This document shows, in pieces, positions 56,304-64,000 of a DNA stretch of 64,000 bases. The position numbers and the translations under genes are program-made. Position 1 is the first letter of the stretch, and every line of letters starts with the position of its first letter. The notes beneath the pieces are model-generated. The model saw only the letters and a list, made by a program, of their open reading frames with translations. It had not been told where the DNA came from and ran no database searches. Origin of the DNA: Mesorhizobium sp. M8A.F.Ca.ET.218.01.1.1 (GTDB lineage: Bacteria; Pseudomonadota; Alphaproteobacteria; Rhizobiales; Rhizobiaceae); contig NZ_SRUZ01000004.1 in assembly GCF_004791165.1 (NCBI RefSeq), positions 1 to 64,000 of the forward strand, given 5' to 3'.

Positions 56304-56912
56304 ATGTTCTACGAGCCGTCCAAGGGGCATGGCCTGCCGCATGATCCGTCGAAGGCGATCGTGGCGCCGCGTCCGATTGGCTGGATATCGACGCTGAACA
56401 AGGCCGGCGAGGTCAATCTCGCGCCATACTCCTTCTTCAACGCCGTCTCGACCCGGCCTTTCATCGTCTGGTTTTCCTCCGAGGGCGAGAAGGACAGCGC
56501 CTCGTTCGCGCAGGAAACCGGCGAGTTCGTCGCCAATCTGGTCAGCCGCGACCTTGCGGAGAAGATGAACTACACGTCCGTCGCCGCGCCGCGCGGGGTC
56601 AACGAGTTCGTCTATGCCGATCTCGCCATGGCGCCGTCGCGTCTCGTCAGGCCGCCGCGCGTGGCGGCGGCACCCGCGGCGCTCGAATGCCGGGTGACGG
56701 AAGTGTTTCGCCCAAAGGCGCTCGACGGATCGCCGACGAGCGCCGTCGTCGTCGCAGGTGAAGTGATCGGCGTGCACATCGACGATGCCTTCCTGAAGGA
56801 TGGCCTGTTCGACATCACCAAGGCCGGCAATGTCGCTCGTCTCGGCTATATGGACTATGCCAGCGTCGACGAGGTCTTTTCGATGCGCCGACCGCGCTGG
56901 GAACAAAAGTAG
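56304..56912 (+). CDS. Flavin reductase family protein
   Basis: 202 residues. The flavin-binding motif IVAPRPIGWISTLNKAGEVN, then LAPYSFFNAVSTRPFIVWFS, is the DIM6/NTAB (flavin reductase-like) signature. It supplies reduced flavin or acts as an oxidoreductase. Forms an operon with the adjacent nitroreductase, suggesting a two-component redox unit. Confidence 0.88.
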   Translation: MFYEPSKGHGLPHDPSKAIVAPRPIGWISTLNKAGEVNLAPYSFFNAVSTRPFIVWFSSEGEKDSASFAQETGEFVANLVSRDLAEKMNYTSVAAPRGVNEFVYADLAMAPSRLVRPPRVAAAPAALECRVTEVFRPKALDGSPTSAVVVAGEVIGVHIDDAFLKDGLFDITKAGNVARLGYMDYASVDEVFSMRRPRWEQK

Positions 56913-56915
56913 CTG

Positions 56916-57797
56916 TCAGACGTGTATACCGGCCGCCCTTGCGCGCGCCAGTAGGCGTTCGGCCAGCCGCAGATGCGGGCGGTCGAACATCTTGCCGTCG
57001 ATGCCGACGACGCCGGGATTTCCCGCTGCCTCGAACGCCGCAACGATGGCCGCCGACTGTTTCACCGCCGCGGCCGAGGGCGTGAAGGCGGTGTTGATGA
57101 CGGGCACCTGATCCGGGTGGATCGCCATCTTGCCGGTGAAGCCGTCGCGTTCGGCCTCGGTGCATTCCACGGCGAAGGCCGCCATGTCGCGAAAATTCGG
57201 AAACACGGTGTCGATCGCGGCGACCTCCGCGGCCCCGGCCGCGAGGATGGTTGTCAGGCGGGCGTGACGGAAGAGGTCGGTGTAGTGGCCGCGCTCGTCG
57301 CGGGCCGCACGCGCGCCGACCGCGGCCGACAGGTCTTCCGCGCCCCAGGTCAGGCCGGCAAGCCGCACGCTTGCGCCGGCATAGGTCGCGGCCGCCAGCA
57401 GGCCCGCCGGAGTTTCGGTGATGATTGGCAGGATTTTTATCGAACCGTCGGGCAGATCGTTCTCGGCCTCGCGGACCCGGAGCTTGGCCGCGAGCTGCTG
57501 CACATCCTGGCCGCTGTTCGATTTTGGCAGCATGATGCCGTCCGGCCTTGCCGGAACGAGCTTGGCAAGATCATCGTCCGTCAGCCCGGTCGAGAGGTCA
57601 TTGACCCTGACATAGATCGCCGGGTTGGTTTGCCCCCTGCGTTCGAGGATGAAGCGCGCCGCTATCTCGCGCGCCTGCGCCTTGTTCCGCGGCGCCACGG
57701 AATCCTCGAGATCGACGATGACCACGTCGGCGCCGGCGCCGAATCCCTTTTCCAGCTTCCGCTCGGAATCGCCGGGAACGAACAGCAGCGAGCGCAT
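56916..57797 (-). CDS. CoA ester lyase (HpcH/HpaI aldolase, CitE-like)
   Basis: 293 residues. MRSLLFVPGDSERKLEKGFG and VVIVDLEDSVAPRNKAQARE are the signatures of malyl-CoA/citramalyl-CoA lyases; later blocks include MLPKSNSGQDVQQL and GLTWGAEDLSAAVG (Glu for Mg2+). It cleaves or forms beta-hydroxyacyl-CoA by aldol chemistry. ATGA overlap with the MaoC gene upstream couples it to hydratase chemistry. Confidence 0.88.
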   Translation of the reverse strand: MRSLLFVPGDSERKLEKGFGAGADVVIVDLEDSVAPRNKAQAREIAARFILERRGQTNPAIYVRVNDLSTGLTDDDLAKLVPARPDGIMLPKSNSGQDVQQLAAKLRVREAENDLPDGSIKILPIITETPAGLLAAATYAGASVRLAGLTWGAEDLSAAVGARAARDERGHYTDLFRHARLTTILAAGAAEVAAIDTVFPNFRDMAAFAVECTEAERDGFTGKMAIHPDQVPVINTAFTPSAAAVKQSAAIVAAFEAAGNPGVVGIDGKMFDRPHLRLAERLLARARAAGIHV

Positions 57798-58249
57798 CAG
57801 GCCGCCTTCTTCAGCATCATCGCTTGCCTGGTGCATTTGGCGACCAGATCGCCATGCTGGTTGTAGGCGCGGTGCTCGAATTCGACGATGCCACGGTCGG
57901 GCTTCGACTTGGACTCGCGCACCGAGACGACCGATGTTTCGACACGGATGGTGTCGCCATGGAAGACCGGGTGCGGAAACACGGTTTCCTTCATGCCGAG
58001 ATTGGCGACCGTGGTGCCGACCGTGATGTCGTTGACCGAGATGCCGATCATCAGGCCGAGCGTGAACAGCGAGTTGACCAGCGGCTTGCCCCATTCGCTC
58101 TTGGCGGCGAAATCGAAGTCGATATGCAGCGGCTGCGGGTTCAGCGTCATCACCGAAAACAGCATGTTGTCGCTCTCGGTGACGGTCTTGCGCAGCGTGT
58201 GCTGGAAGACATGGCCGACAACAAACTCCTCGAGATATAGCCCGGCCAT
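57797..58249 (-). CDS. MaoC-family (R)-hydratase
   Basis: 150 residues from ATG 58,249 (MAGLYLEEFVVG). MaoC hot-dog fold: FSVMTLNPQPLHIDFDFAAK, with the D/H catalytic pair in NPQPLHID, then GKPLVNSLFTLGLM and VFPHPVFHGDTIRVETSVVS. Its stop overlaps the CoA ester lyase start. The pair resembles mesaconyl-CoA hydratase plus malyl-CoA lyase modules of the ethylmalonyl-CoA or related pathways; the exact substrates are not visible. Confidence 0.85.
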   Translation of the reverse strand: MAGLYLEEFVVGHVFQHTLRKTVTESDNMLFSVMTLNPQPLHIDFDFAAKSEWGKPLVNSLFTLGLMIGISVNDITVGTTVANLGMKETVFPHPVFHGDTIRVETSVVSVRESKSKPDRGIVEFEHRAYNQHGDLVAKCTRQAMMLKKAA

Positions 58250-58400
58250 TTCCGTCTCCTGCGCTGTCTGACGGTTGATAGGCGCTGCATCCAGCGCTCG
58301 CAAGCCAGTTAATGAACATGGTGAACCGTTCGTAAACCATTTCTGCCTACCGTCCTCACGGGGCCGGAAACCTTCCGGCTAGGGGCGTAAGCAGACGGGC

Positions 58401-59525
58401 ATGGTTGTTGTTTCGCATTTTCTGAAATGGATCTACACGGCCAGGGTGTCGGAGCGCGCCGCCGCGGCCAATGCGCTGGCCCGGGCCTATGTCAATTCCG
58501 AATTGCCGTTCGAGGACCGCTGCGCCGCCGAAGCGGCGCTGACGCTGCTGCTCGACGACGCCTCGTCGAAGGTGCGCCTGGCGATGGCGGAAGCGCTCTC
58601 GATGAGCCACCACGCGCCGCTGCAGATCATAAGCGTGCTTGCCGCCGACCAGCCGGAAGTCGCCGGTGTCGTGCTGGCGCGCTCGCCACTGCTCACCGAC
58701 GCCGATCTGATCAACCGCGTGGCGGCGAGCCAGAAGGCAACGCAGAAACTGATCGCCGATCGGCCGCTCGTCTCGATGGCGCTGTCGGCGGCCATCGCCG
58801 AGATCGGCGAGGCGGAGGCCTGCGCCGTGCTTCTCGCCAACACCGGTGCCGCCATCGCTTCGATGAGTTTCCGCCGCATGGCGGAGCGCCATGGGCATCT
58901 GCCTTTGGTGCGCGAGGCGCTGATATCGGATATCAGGCTGCCCGCCGACTGCCGGCACATGCTGCTCATCAAGCTTGGCGAGACATTGAAGACATCGCCG
59001 CTGGTCATGGCGTTGATGGGAGCCGCGCGTGCAGAACGCGTCATGCGGGAGGCCTGCGTCAAGGCCTCGGTGACGCTGATCGAAGGCACGCGCCAGGAAG
59101 AGCATGCGGCGTTGATCGAGCATCTCAGGCTGCGTGGCGATCTGACCGCGAGCTTCCTGATCCGCACTATCGCGCACGGCAAGGTCGATTTCTTCGGCTC
59201 GGCGCTGGTCGCGCTCAGCCAGCAGTCCGAGCCACGGGTGAGGGCGCTGCTGGCCAGCGGGCACGACGTGGCCCTGCAGGCGTTGTTCCGCAGTGCCGGC
59301 CTGGCTGCCGCCACGCATGCGGTCATCCTGCGCGCGCTGAAGATCTGGCGTGAGGTTGCCAACGGCAAGCGCGTCGCCGGCGTTCAGGAGGTCAGCTGGC
59401 TGATGCTCAAGGAGTTGGGCGGGCAATCCGCCGAAGGCGATCTTGCCGCTCTGGTCAAGTCGATCCATCTCGATGCCCTGCGCGAGAACGCGCGCGGCCA
59501 CGCGCTGGCGATCGCCGCAGCCTAG
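58401..59525 (+). CDS. DUF2336 domain protein
   Basis: 374 residues of helical repeats: ANALARAYVNSELPFEDRCA, DDASSKVRLAMAEALSMSHH and AADQPEVAGVVLARSPLLTD. These are characteristic of DUF2336, an alphaproteobacterial HEAT-like family. Function unknown. Last codons overlap the end of the convergent FUSC gene by four bases. Confidence 0.85.
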   Translation: MVVVSHFLKWIYTARVSERAAAANALARAYVNSELPFEDRCAAEAALTLLLDDASSKVRLAMAEALSMSHHAPLQIISVLAADQPEVAGVVLARSPLLTDADLINRVAASQKATQKLIADRPLVSMALSAAIAEIGEAEACAVLLANTGAAIASMSFRRMAERHGHLPLVREALISDIRLPADCRHMLLIKLGETLKTSPLVMALMGAARAERVMREACVKASVTLIEGTRQEEHAALIEHLRLRGDLTASFLIRTIAHGKVDFFGSALVALSQQSEPRVRALLASGHDVALQALFRSAGLAAATHAVILRALKIWREVANGKRVAGVQEVSWLMLKELGGQSAEGDLAALVKSIHLDALRENARGHALAIAAA

Positions 59526-61591
59526 GTTTTATCCCTCGCGAAGAAATCCGGGAAATCCTCCATCGCCGCGGCGATGATGCGCAGGGACGCCGCGATTTGC
59601 AGCATGTCGCCGGTGGCGTTTCGCTGGGCGATGGCCGCCGCGTACTGCCGGGCAACAGCGACGGTCGCTGTTTGCGGATCGCCAGGGGCACGGAAAAGCA
59701 GCTCGCGCGCCAATCCCCTCAGGAAGTTGGCGATTGAAAGCGCCGTTTCCGATGGGATGGCGTGGTTTTGGCTGGCACTGCGCAGCCGCAGGATTTCCAG
59801 GCCGACCGTGACCGAGGCGACCCCGCCGCCCAGCACAGCCTCGCCCTTCCCGCCGGAATTCTGCACCAACGGCATCAACTGGTTGACCCGGTCATAAGCG
59901 AGGCTCTCGAAAGCCGAACGTCTCGGCACGCGCTCATGCAGGCAAAGCCGCGCCAGATCCTCGCGCATGGCCCGTACGATGCGGTCGGCCGCGAGCCACG
60001 GATCCGCCGGCAACACGACGATGAAGACGCCGATCGCCAGCAGGATGCCGACCAGGATCGATGCCGAGCCGGCGAAGAAGGGGCCGGGATCATAGGTCAT
60101 CGCCTGATGCGGGCTGAGGAAAGCCAGGAAATTGATGGCGAAGGCCGTCGCCACGCCGACATAGCGCGGATTGGCCATGGCGAGTGCCGCCGGCACCATG
60201 ATGGGCACCACGAACAGCATGAACCACCCGAAGCCGGGCAGGGCGGGAAGCGCGATCTGGCCGACGAGAAAGGCGAACGGCAAAGCGAGCAGCGTTCCCT
60301 TGAAGAAACCCCATGATACCTGCACGGGATCGGGGCGAGCGGCAAACAGGCTCGACACGACGGCAACCAGGATGACGGTGCCGGCCGCCTCCGACCACTT
60401 CGTCGTCAGCCAGAAAGCCGCGACCAACAGCGTGGCAACGGCCGCGCGGATGGCGTTGCGTGCGGCACCGGGATAGTCGCGATGCACCACCAGGGCCGGC
60501 TGCTGGCTGCCAGGACCTGGTCGGCGGGTCACCGGCGCGCGCAGCGCGTCCAGGCCACGAAGCACCTGTTTCAGCGCCTCGGCGAAATCGGCCGCTATGG
60601 TGAGGCGGGTGATGGTTCCGACCCTGTCCTCACCCTGATCGACCGAGGCATCGGGCATTTGCCGGGCCTTGGTTGAGATCGCGTCGAGCCGCGCCAACCA
60701 GGGCGAGGTATCGTCCAGCGCTCCCGGCTTGGTTGCCAGTTCGCCTACAAGGGCTTGCAGCTCCGAGCGCACCGGGATGAGGGCCGCGTTTTTCGGAGCG
60801 GCATGCGAATAGAGCGCGCGCGCCGCCGAAAGAGCCGAGAGCAGTTGTCCGATCGTGCGTCGCACCGGATGCGCGCGCGGTGCGAAACTCGGCGCTTCGA
60901 GCCTGGCATAGGCGCGCATCTCGCCAAGCGTCTGGGTGTCGGCGACAAGCTTCCGGTGCAGGCCGATCAGCGTTGCCCGATCCCCGCCGGAAAACGCTCC
61001 GCCGGCGTAAGTGGCGAGGTCGAGAATGCAGCGTTTCAGCCGCGAGATGATGGCGTCGCTGGCCAGTTTGGGCAGGATCAGCCGGCTGGTGAGGCCGGCG
61101 CAGACGATGCCGAGCACGATCTCGGCACAACGCGCGACCGCTAGGTCAACGACCAGATGCGGTTGCCCGAAAGCGGGCAGGCCGATGATCATGGCGGTGT
61201 AGCCGGCAAGGGCGGCGCCATAGGCTTCGGGATTGCGCAGCAGCGACGAGACGAAGGTGCAGATGCCTATCCAGACGGCAAGCACCGTCACCAGAATCCA
61301 GGGGCCGGTGCCGAACGCCGTGGTGATGCCGATTGCCGCGACACCCCCGGCAAGCGTGCCGAGCAGCCGGTAGAAGCCTTTCGCCAGCACCATGCCGGCA
61401 ACCGGCTGGGCGACGATGAACACCGTCATCATCGCCCATTGCGGATGGTCGAGCTTCAGCGCATAGGCGGCGAGAAGCGCGATCATGCCAGCCGAAACGG
61501 TGCGCAGGGCAAAGATCCAGTCCGATCGCGTCGGTTGCGTCAGGCCGGCCAGGCTCGTCTCGAAATAGGTTTTCAGCCGCGCCCAGGTCAC
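59522..61591 (-). CDS. FUSC family aromatic-acid exporter
   Basis: 689 residues. Two blocks of membrane helices (about 20-170 and 390-530) separated by a cytoplasmic helical region. The start AGMIALLAAYALKLDHPQWA, then AMMTVFIVAQPVAGMVLAKG, is the FUSC/AaeB signature. It is a proton-driven efflux pump for aromatic or fusaric-type acids. GTG start at 61,591 with GGAG nearby. Substrate is unproven. Confidence 0.88.
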   Translation of the reverse strand: MTWARLKTYFETSLAGLTQPTRSDWIFALRTVSAGMIALLAAYALKLDHPQWAMMTVFIVAQPVAGMVLAKGFYRLLGTLAGGVAAIGITTAFGTGPWILVTVLAVWIGICTFVSSLLRNPEAYGAALAGYTAMIIGLPAFGQPHLVVDLAVARCAEIVLGIVCAGLTSRLILPKLASDAIISRLKRCILDLATYAGGAFSGGDRATLIGLHRKLVADTQTLGEMRAYARLEAPSFAPRAHPVRRTIGQLLSALSAARALYSHAAPKNAALIPVRSELQALVGELATKPGALDDTSPWLARLDAISTKARQMPDASVDQGEDRVGTITRLTIAADFAEALKQVLRGLDALRAPVTRRPGPGSQQPALVVHRDYPGAARNAIRAAVATLLVAAFWLTTKWSEAAGTVILVAVVSSLFAARPDPVQVSWGFFKGTLLALPFAFLVGQIALPALPGFGWFMLFVVPIMVPAALAMANPRYVGVATAFAINFLAFLSPHQAMTYDPGPFFAGSASILVGILLAIGVFIVVLPADPWLAADRIVRAMREDLARLCLHERVPRRSAFESLAYDRVNQLMPLVQNSGGKGEAVLGGGVASVTVGLEILRLRSASQNHAIPSETALSIANFLRGLARELLFRAPGDPQTATVAVARQYAAAIAQRNATGDMLQIAASLRIIAAAMEDFPDFFARDKT

Positions 61592-61635
61592 ATGCCGGTC
61601 TCCATGTCAGGGACGCAAGCTAAACTCGCCAGCGG

Positions 61636-63693
61636 CTAGATATCCAGCACTTCCGTCTCGGCGAATTCGGCGCGTTCCTGGATGAAGCGGAAGCGGGCTT
61701 CGGGCTTGGTGCCCATCAGTGCATCGACCGCATCCTTGGTCGCCGCCTCGGCGTCGATCACGTCGACCCTGAGCAGCGTGCGCTTCCTGGGGTCCATGGT
61801 GGTCTCCTTGAGCTGCGAGGCCATCATTTCGCCCAGGCCCTTGAAGCGGCCGAGCTCGACCTTGCCGCGCCCGGTGAATTCGGTGCGCAGAAGCTCGTCC
61901 TTGTGGGCGTCGTCGCGGGCATAGGCGACCTTGCCGCCTTGCCTGATCGAGTAAAGCGGCGGCACCGCCAGATAGAGATGGCCGCCGCGTACCAGCGCCG
62001 GCATCTCCTGGTAGAAAAAGGTGATCAGCAGCGAAGCAATGTGGGCGCCGTCGACATCGGCGTCGGTCATGATGATCACGCGGTCGTAGCGCAAATCCTC
62101 GTCGCGATACTTTGACCGCGTGCCGCAGCCAAGCGCCTGGATCAGGTCCGATATCTGCTGGTTGGCGGCCAGCTTGTCATTGCCGGCGCTGGCGACGTTG
62201 AGGATTTTTCCGCGCAGCGGCAAGACGGCCTGGCTGGCACGGTCGCGCGCTTGCTTGGCGGAGCCGCCGGCGGAATCGCCTTCGACGATGAAGAGTTCGG
62301 CACCTGCCGCCGCGTTCTGCGTGCAGTCGGCGAGCTTGCCCGGCAAGCGCAGCTTGCGCACCGCACTCTTGCGCGACACCTCTTTTTCCTGGCGGCGGCG
62401 CACCCGTTCGTCAGCGCGCGCGATCACCCAGTCGAGCAGTTTCGAGGCTTCTTGCGGATTGTCTGCCAGCCAATGGTCGAACGGGTCGCGTATCGCGGTC
62501 TCGACGATGCGTATCGCTTCGATCGTCGCCAGCCTGTCCTTGGTCTGGCCGACGAATTCCGGCTCGCGGATGAACACCGACAGCATGCCGGCGGCCGAGA
62601 TCATGACGTCTTCCGACGTGACGATCGAGGCGCGCTTGTTGCCGACGAGGTCGGCATAGGCCCGCAGGCCGCGCGTCAGGACATTGCGGAAGCCGGCCTC
62701 GTGCGTGCCGCCTTCACCGGTCGGAATGGTGTTGCAGTAGGAATTGATGAAGCCGTCGCCGCCGAACCAGGTCACCGCCCACTCGAGCGAGCCATGGCCG
62801 CCTTGCCTGTCGCTCTTGCCGGCGAAGATTTCGCGCGTCACCTGGAATTCGTCGCCTAGCGACGCTTTCAGATAATCCTTGAGGCCGCCGGGAAAATGGA
62901 ATTCCGCCTTGGCCGGCGTCTGATCCTTTTCCTTGATGAGGGAAGGATCGCAGGTCCAGCGGATTTCGACGCCGCCGAACAGATAGGCCTTGGAGCGCGT
63001 CATGCGGTAGAGCCGTGCCGGCTCGAAGGCCGCACCCTTGCCGAAGATCTGCTCGTCGGGATGGAAACGCGTCCTGGTGCCGCGGCGGTTGTGCACCTCG
63101 CCGAGGTGCTCCAGACCGCTTACCGGAATGCCGCGTGAAAACCGTTGGCGATAAAGCTGGCGGCCGCGCGCGACTTCGACCTCGAGATGGTCCGACAGGG
63201 CGTTGACGACGGAAACGCCGACGCCGTGCAGGCCACCGGAGGTCTCGTAGACCTTGGAATCGAACTTGCCGCCCGAATGCAGCGTCGTCATGATCACTTC
63301 GAGCGCCGGCTTCTTGAATTTCGGATGCGGATCGACCGGGATGCCGCGGCCATTGTCGGTGACGGTGAGATAGCCGTCGGCCGAAAGCTCGACATCGATG
63401 AAGGTGGCGTGGCCGGCAACCGCTTCGTCCATCGAATTGTCGATGACCTCGGCGAACAAATGGTGCATCGCCTTGTCGTCGGTACCGCCGATATACATGC
63501 CAGGCCGGCGGCGCACCGGCTCCAGGCCTTCGAGCACCTCGATGTCGGCGGCGCTGTAACCCTCGCTGCCATCCTTGGCCGCGGCCGGGCGCCTGGCGGC
63601 CGCTTGCACCAGCGGATCCGCTGGGCGCGCCGGCGCGCGAACCGGCTGCGGCTGCTTGTCGATGTTGCCGAAGAGATCGTTGTTGTCGTCCAT
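61636..63693 (-). CDS. parE: DNA topoisomerase IV subunit B
   Basis: 685 residues; the ATPase subunit that decatenates chromosomes with ParC. GHKL ATPase motifs: FAEVIDNSMDEAVAG, VTDNGRGIPVDPHP and ETSGGLHGVGVSVVNALSDH. TOPRIM domain: FIVEGDSAGGSAKQARD and IMTDADVDGAHIASLL with metal Asp residues. Start MDDNNDLFGNIDKQPQPV at 63,693, preferred over the 21-residue-longer frame. Confidence 0.96.
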   Translation of the reverse strand: MDDNNDLFGNIDKQPQPVRAPARPADPLVQAAARRPAAAKDGSEGYSAADIEVLEGLEPVRRRPGMYIGGTDDKAMHHLFAEVIDNSMDEAVAGHATFIDVELSADGYLTVTDNGRGIPVDPHPKFKKPALEVIMTTLHSGGKFDSKVYETSGGLHGVGVSVVNALSDHLEVEVARGRQLYRQRFSRGIPVSGLEHLGEVHNRRGTRTRFHPDEQIFGKGAAFEPARLYRMTRSKAYLFGGVEIRWTCDPSLIKEKDQTPAKAEFHFPGGLKDYLKASLGDEFQVTREIFAGKSDRQGGHGSLEWAVTWFGGDGFINSYCNTIPTGEGGTHEAGFRNVLTRGLRAYADLVGNKRASIVTSEDVMISAAGMLSVFIREPEFVGQTKDRLATIEAIRIVETAIRDPFDHWLADNPQEASKLLDWVIARADERVRRRQEKEVSRKSAVRKLRLPGKLADCTQNAAAGAELFIVEGDSAGGSAKQARDRASQAVLPLRGKILNVASAGNDKLAANQQISDLIQALGCGTRSKYRDEDLRYDRVIIMTDADVDGAHIASLLITFFYQEMPALVRGGHLYLAVPPLYSIRQGGKVAYARDDAHKDELLRTEFTGRGKVELGRFKGLGEMMASQLKETTMDPRKRTLLRVDVIDAEAATKDAVDALMGTKPEARFRFIQERAEFAETEVLDI

Positions 63694-63931
63694 GCCAACC
63701 ATAAGGGTCCGGTGCTGCGAATCACCCGTCGATACTGCCACGCTTTTCGGCGCCAAGCGACGGAGGTTCCTGTTACGTTCGGGGATTTAGCCCTTCTTAC
63801 CCTAAAACCATTCGATAACCAAGCGGGCGGAAATAGGTCGAATGCCACCGCACAAGATTCCTGATTCTTTAACAATGCCGACTAGCGTGAGCCCAACATA
63901 ACAAGAAACTGCAGGCGTCAGGGGTTTAGGT

Positions 63932-64000
63932 GTGAGGGGCAAGGCCATAACGATGATCGGCATCGCCGCCGTTTTCGGCGCGATCTCGATCTTTGCCGCG
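63932..64000 (+). CDS. Start of a probable Flp pilus protein CpaB (partial)
   Basis: Only 23 codons are visible, from GTG 63,932: VRGKAITMIGIAAVFGAISI, then FAA. A basic start and one hydrophobic helix resemble the N-terminus of CpaB/RcpC pilus assembly proteins in rhizobia, which would fit the other Tad genes in the window. The rest is beyond the right edge, so the call is tentative. It is divergent from parE. Confidence 0.3.
   Translation, partial: MRGKAITMIGIAAVFGAISIFAA

Noticed and set aside
1..64000. CRISPR array
   Set aside because: No regularly spaced direct repeats were seen in any intergenic region, and no cas gene is present.

Overview
The window reads as a high-GC alphaproteobacterial chromosome of the order Hyphomicrobiales, most like Mesorhizobium. 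The reasons are the gene content and order (hom, glpX and recJ close together; map next to radC; folE and hisI; thrS; parE), rhizobial small families (DUF982, DUF6074, DUF6434), a class I PHA synthase, Tad/Flp pilus genes and short dispersed intergenic repeats. Species was not tested by any search.

Region 1 (1 to about 23,121) is an integrated mobile element whose left end lies outside the window. From the left it holds an RHS/YD-repeat fragment joined to the 5' end of a NERD-nuclease-like gene. Next comes a large STAND (NACHT) NTPase with a C-terminal PD-(D/E)XK-like nuclease. A Ti/Q-type mobilisation block follows (traD, traC, an oriT with a recognisable nic sequence, and the relaxase-helicase traA), without the usual traG in view. 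Then come an AlpA-type regulator, an XRE repressor with a clear operator, and an unknown 221-residue protein. Two tRNA 3'-half fragments at 10.58-10.75 kb look like old attachment-site scars. They precede two anti-phage operons: Gabija (gajA with two single-base frameshifts, gajB intact) and an intact four-gene Qat system (qatABCD with overlapping reading frames). The region ends with an ArdC antirestriction gene, small unknown ORFs and a tyrosine recombinase. Its boundary cuts radC inside the JAMM metal-binding motif.

Region 2 (23.1 to 36.9 kb) is chromosomal. It holds the truncated radC, map, several small rhizobial proteins, three Tad pilus pseudopilin-like genes (tadG, tadE, tadE), tRNA-Cys, a His-rich polytopic membrane protein, a frameshifted sterol-desaturase-like gene, tRNA-Glu, a peptidase-M15-like lipoprotein and phaC.

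Region 3 (36.9 to 64 kb) is ordinary housekeeping and metabolism. It runs from an aminotransferase and hom through glpX and recJ to a patatin phospholipase, hisI, folE and an Fe-S scaffold protein. It continues with a LysR regulator, yidD, a class D beta-lactamase, thrS and an acyltransferase. The last genes are nitroreductase and flavin reductase, a CoA-ester lyase/MaoC pair, DUF2336, a FUSC transporter, parE and the start of a probable cpaB.

The most informative part is the left 20 kb. It carries at least three defence modules (NACHT-nuclease with a broken NERD partner, Gabija, Qat) and an antirestriction gene on one mobilisable element. It also shows several marks of stepwise assembly and decay.
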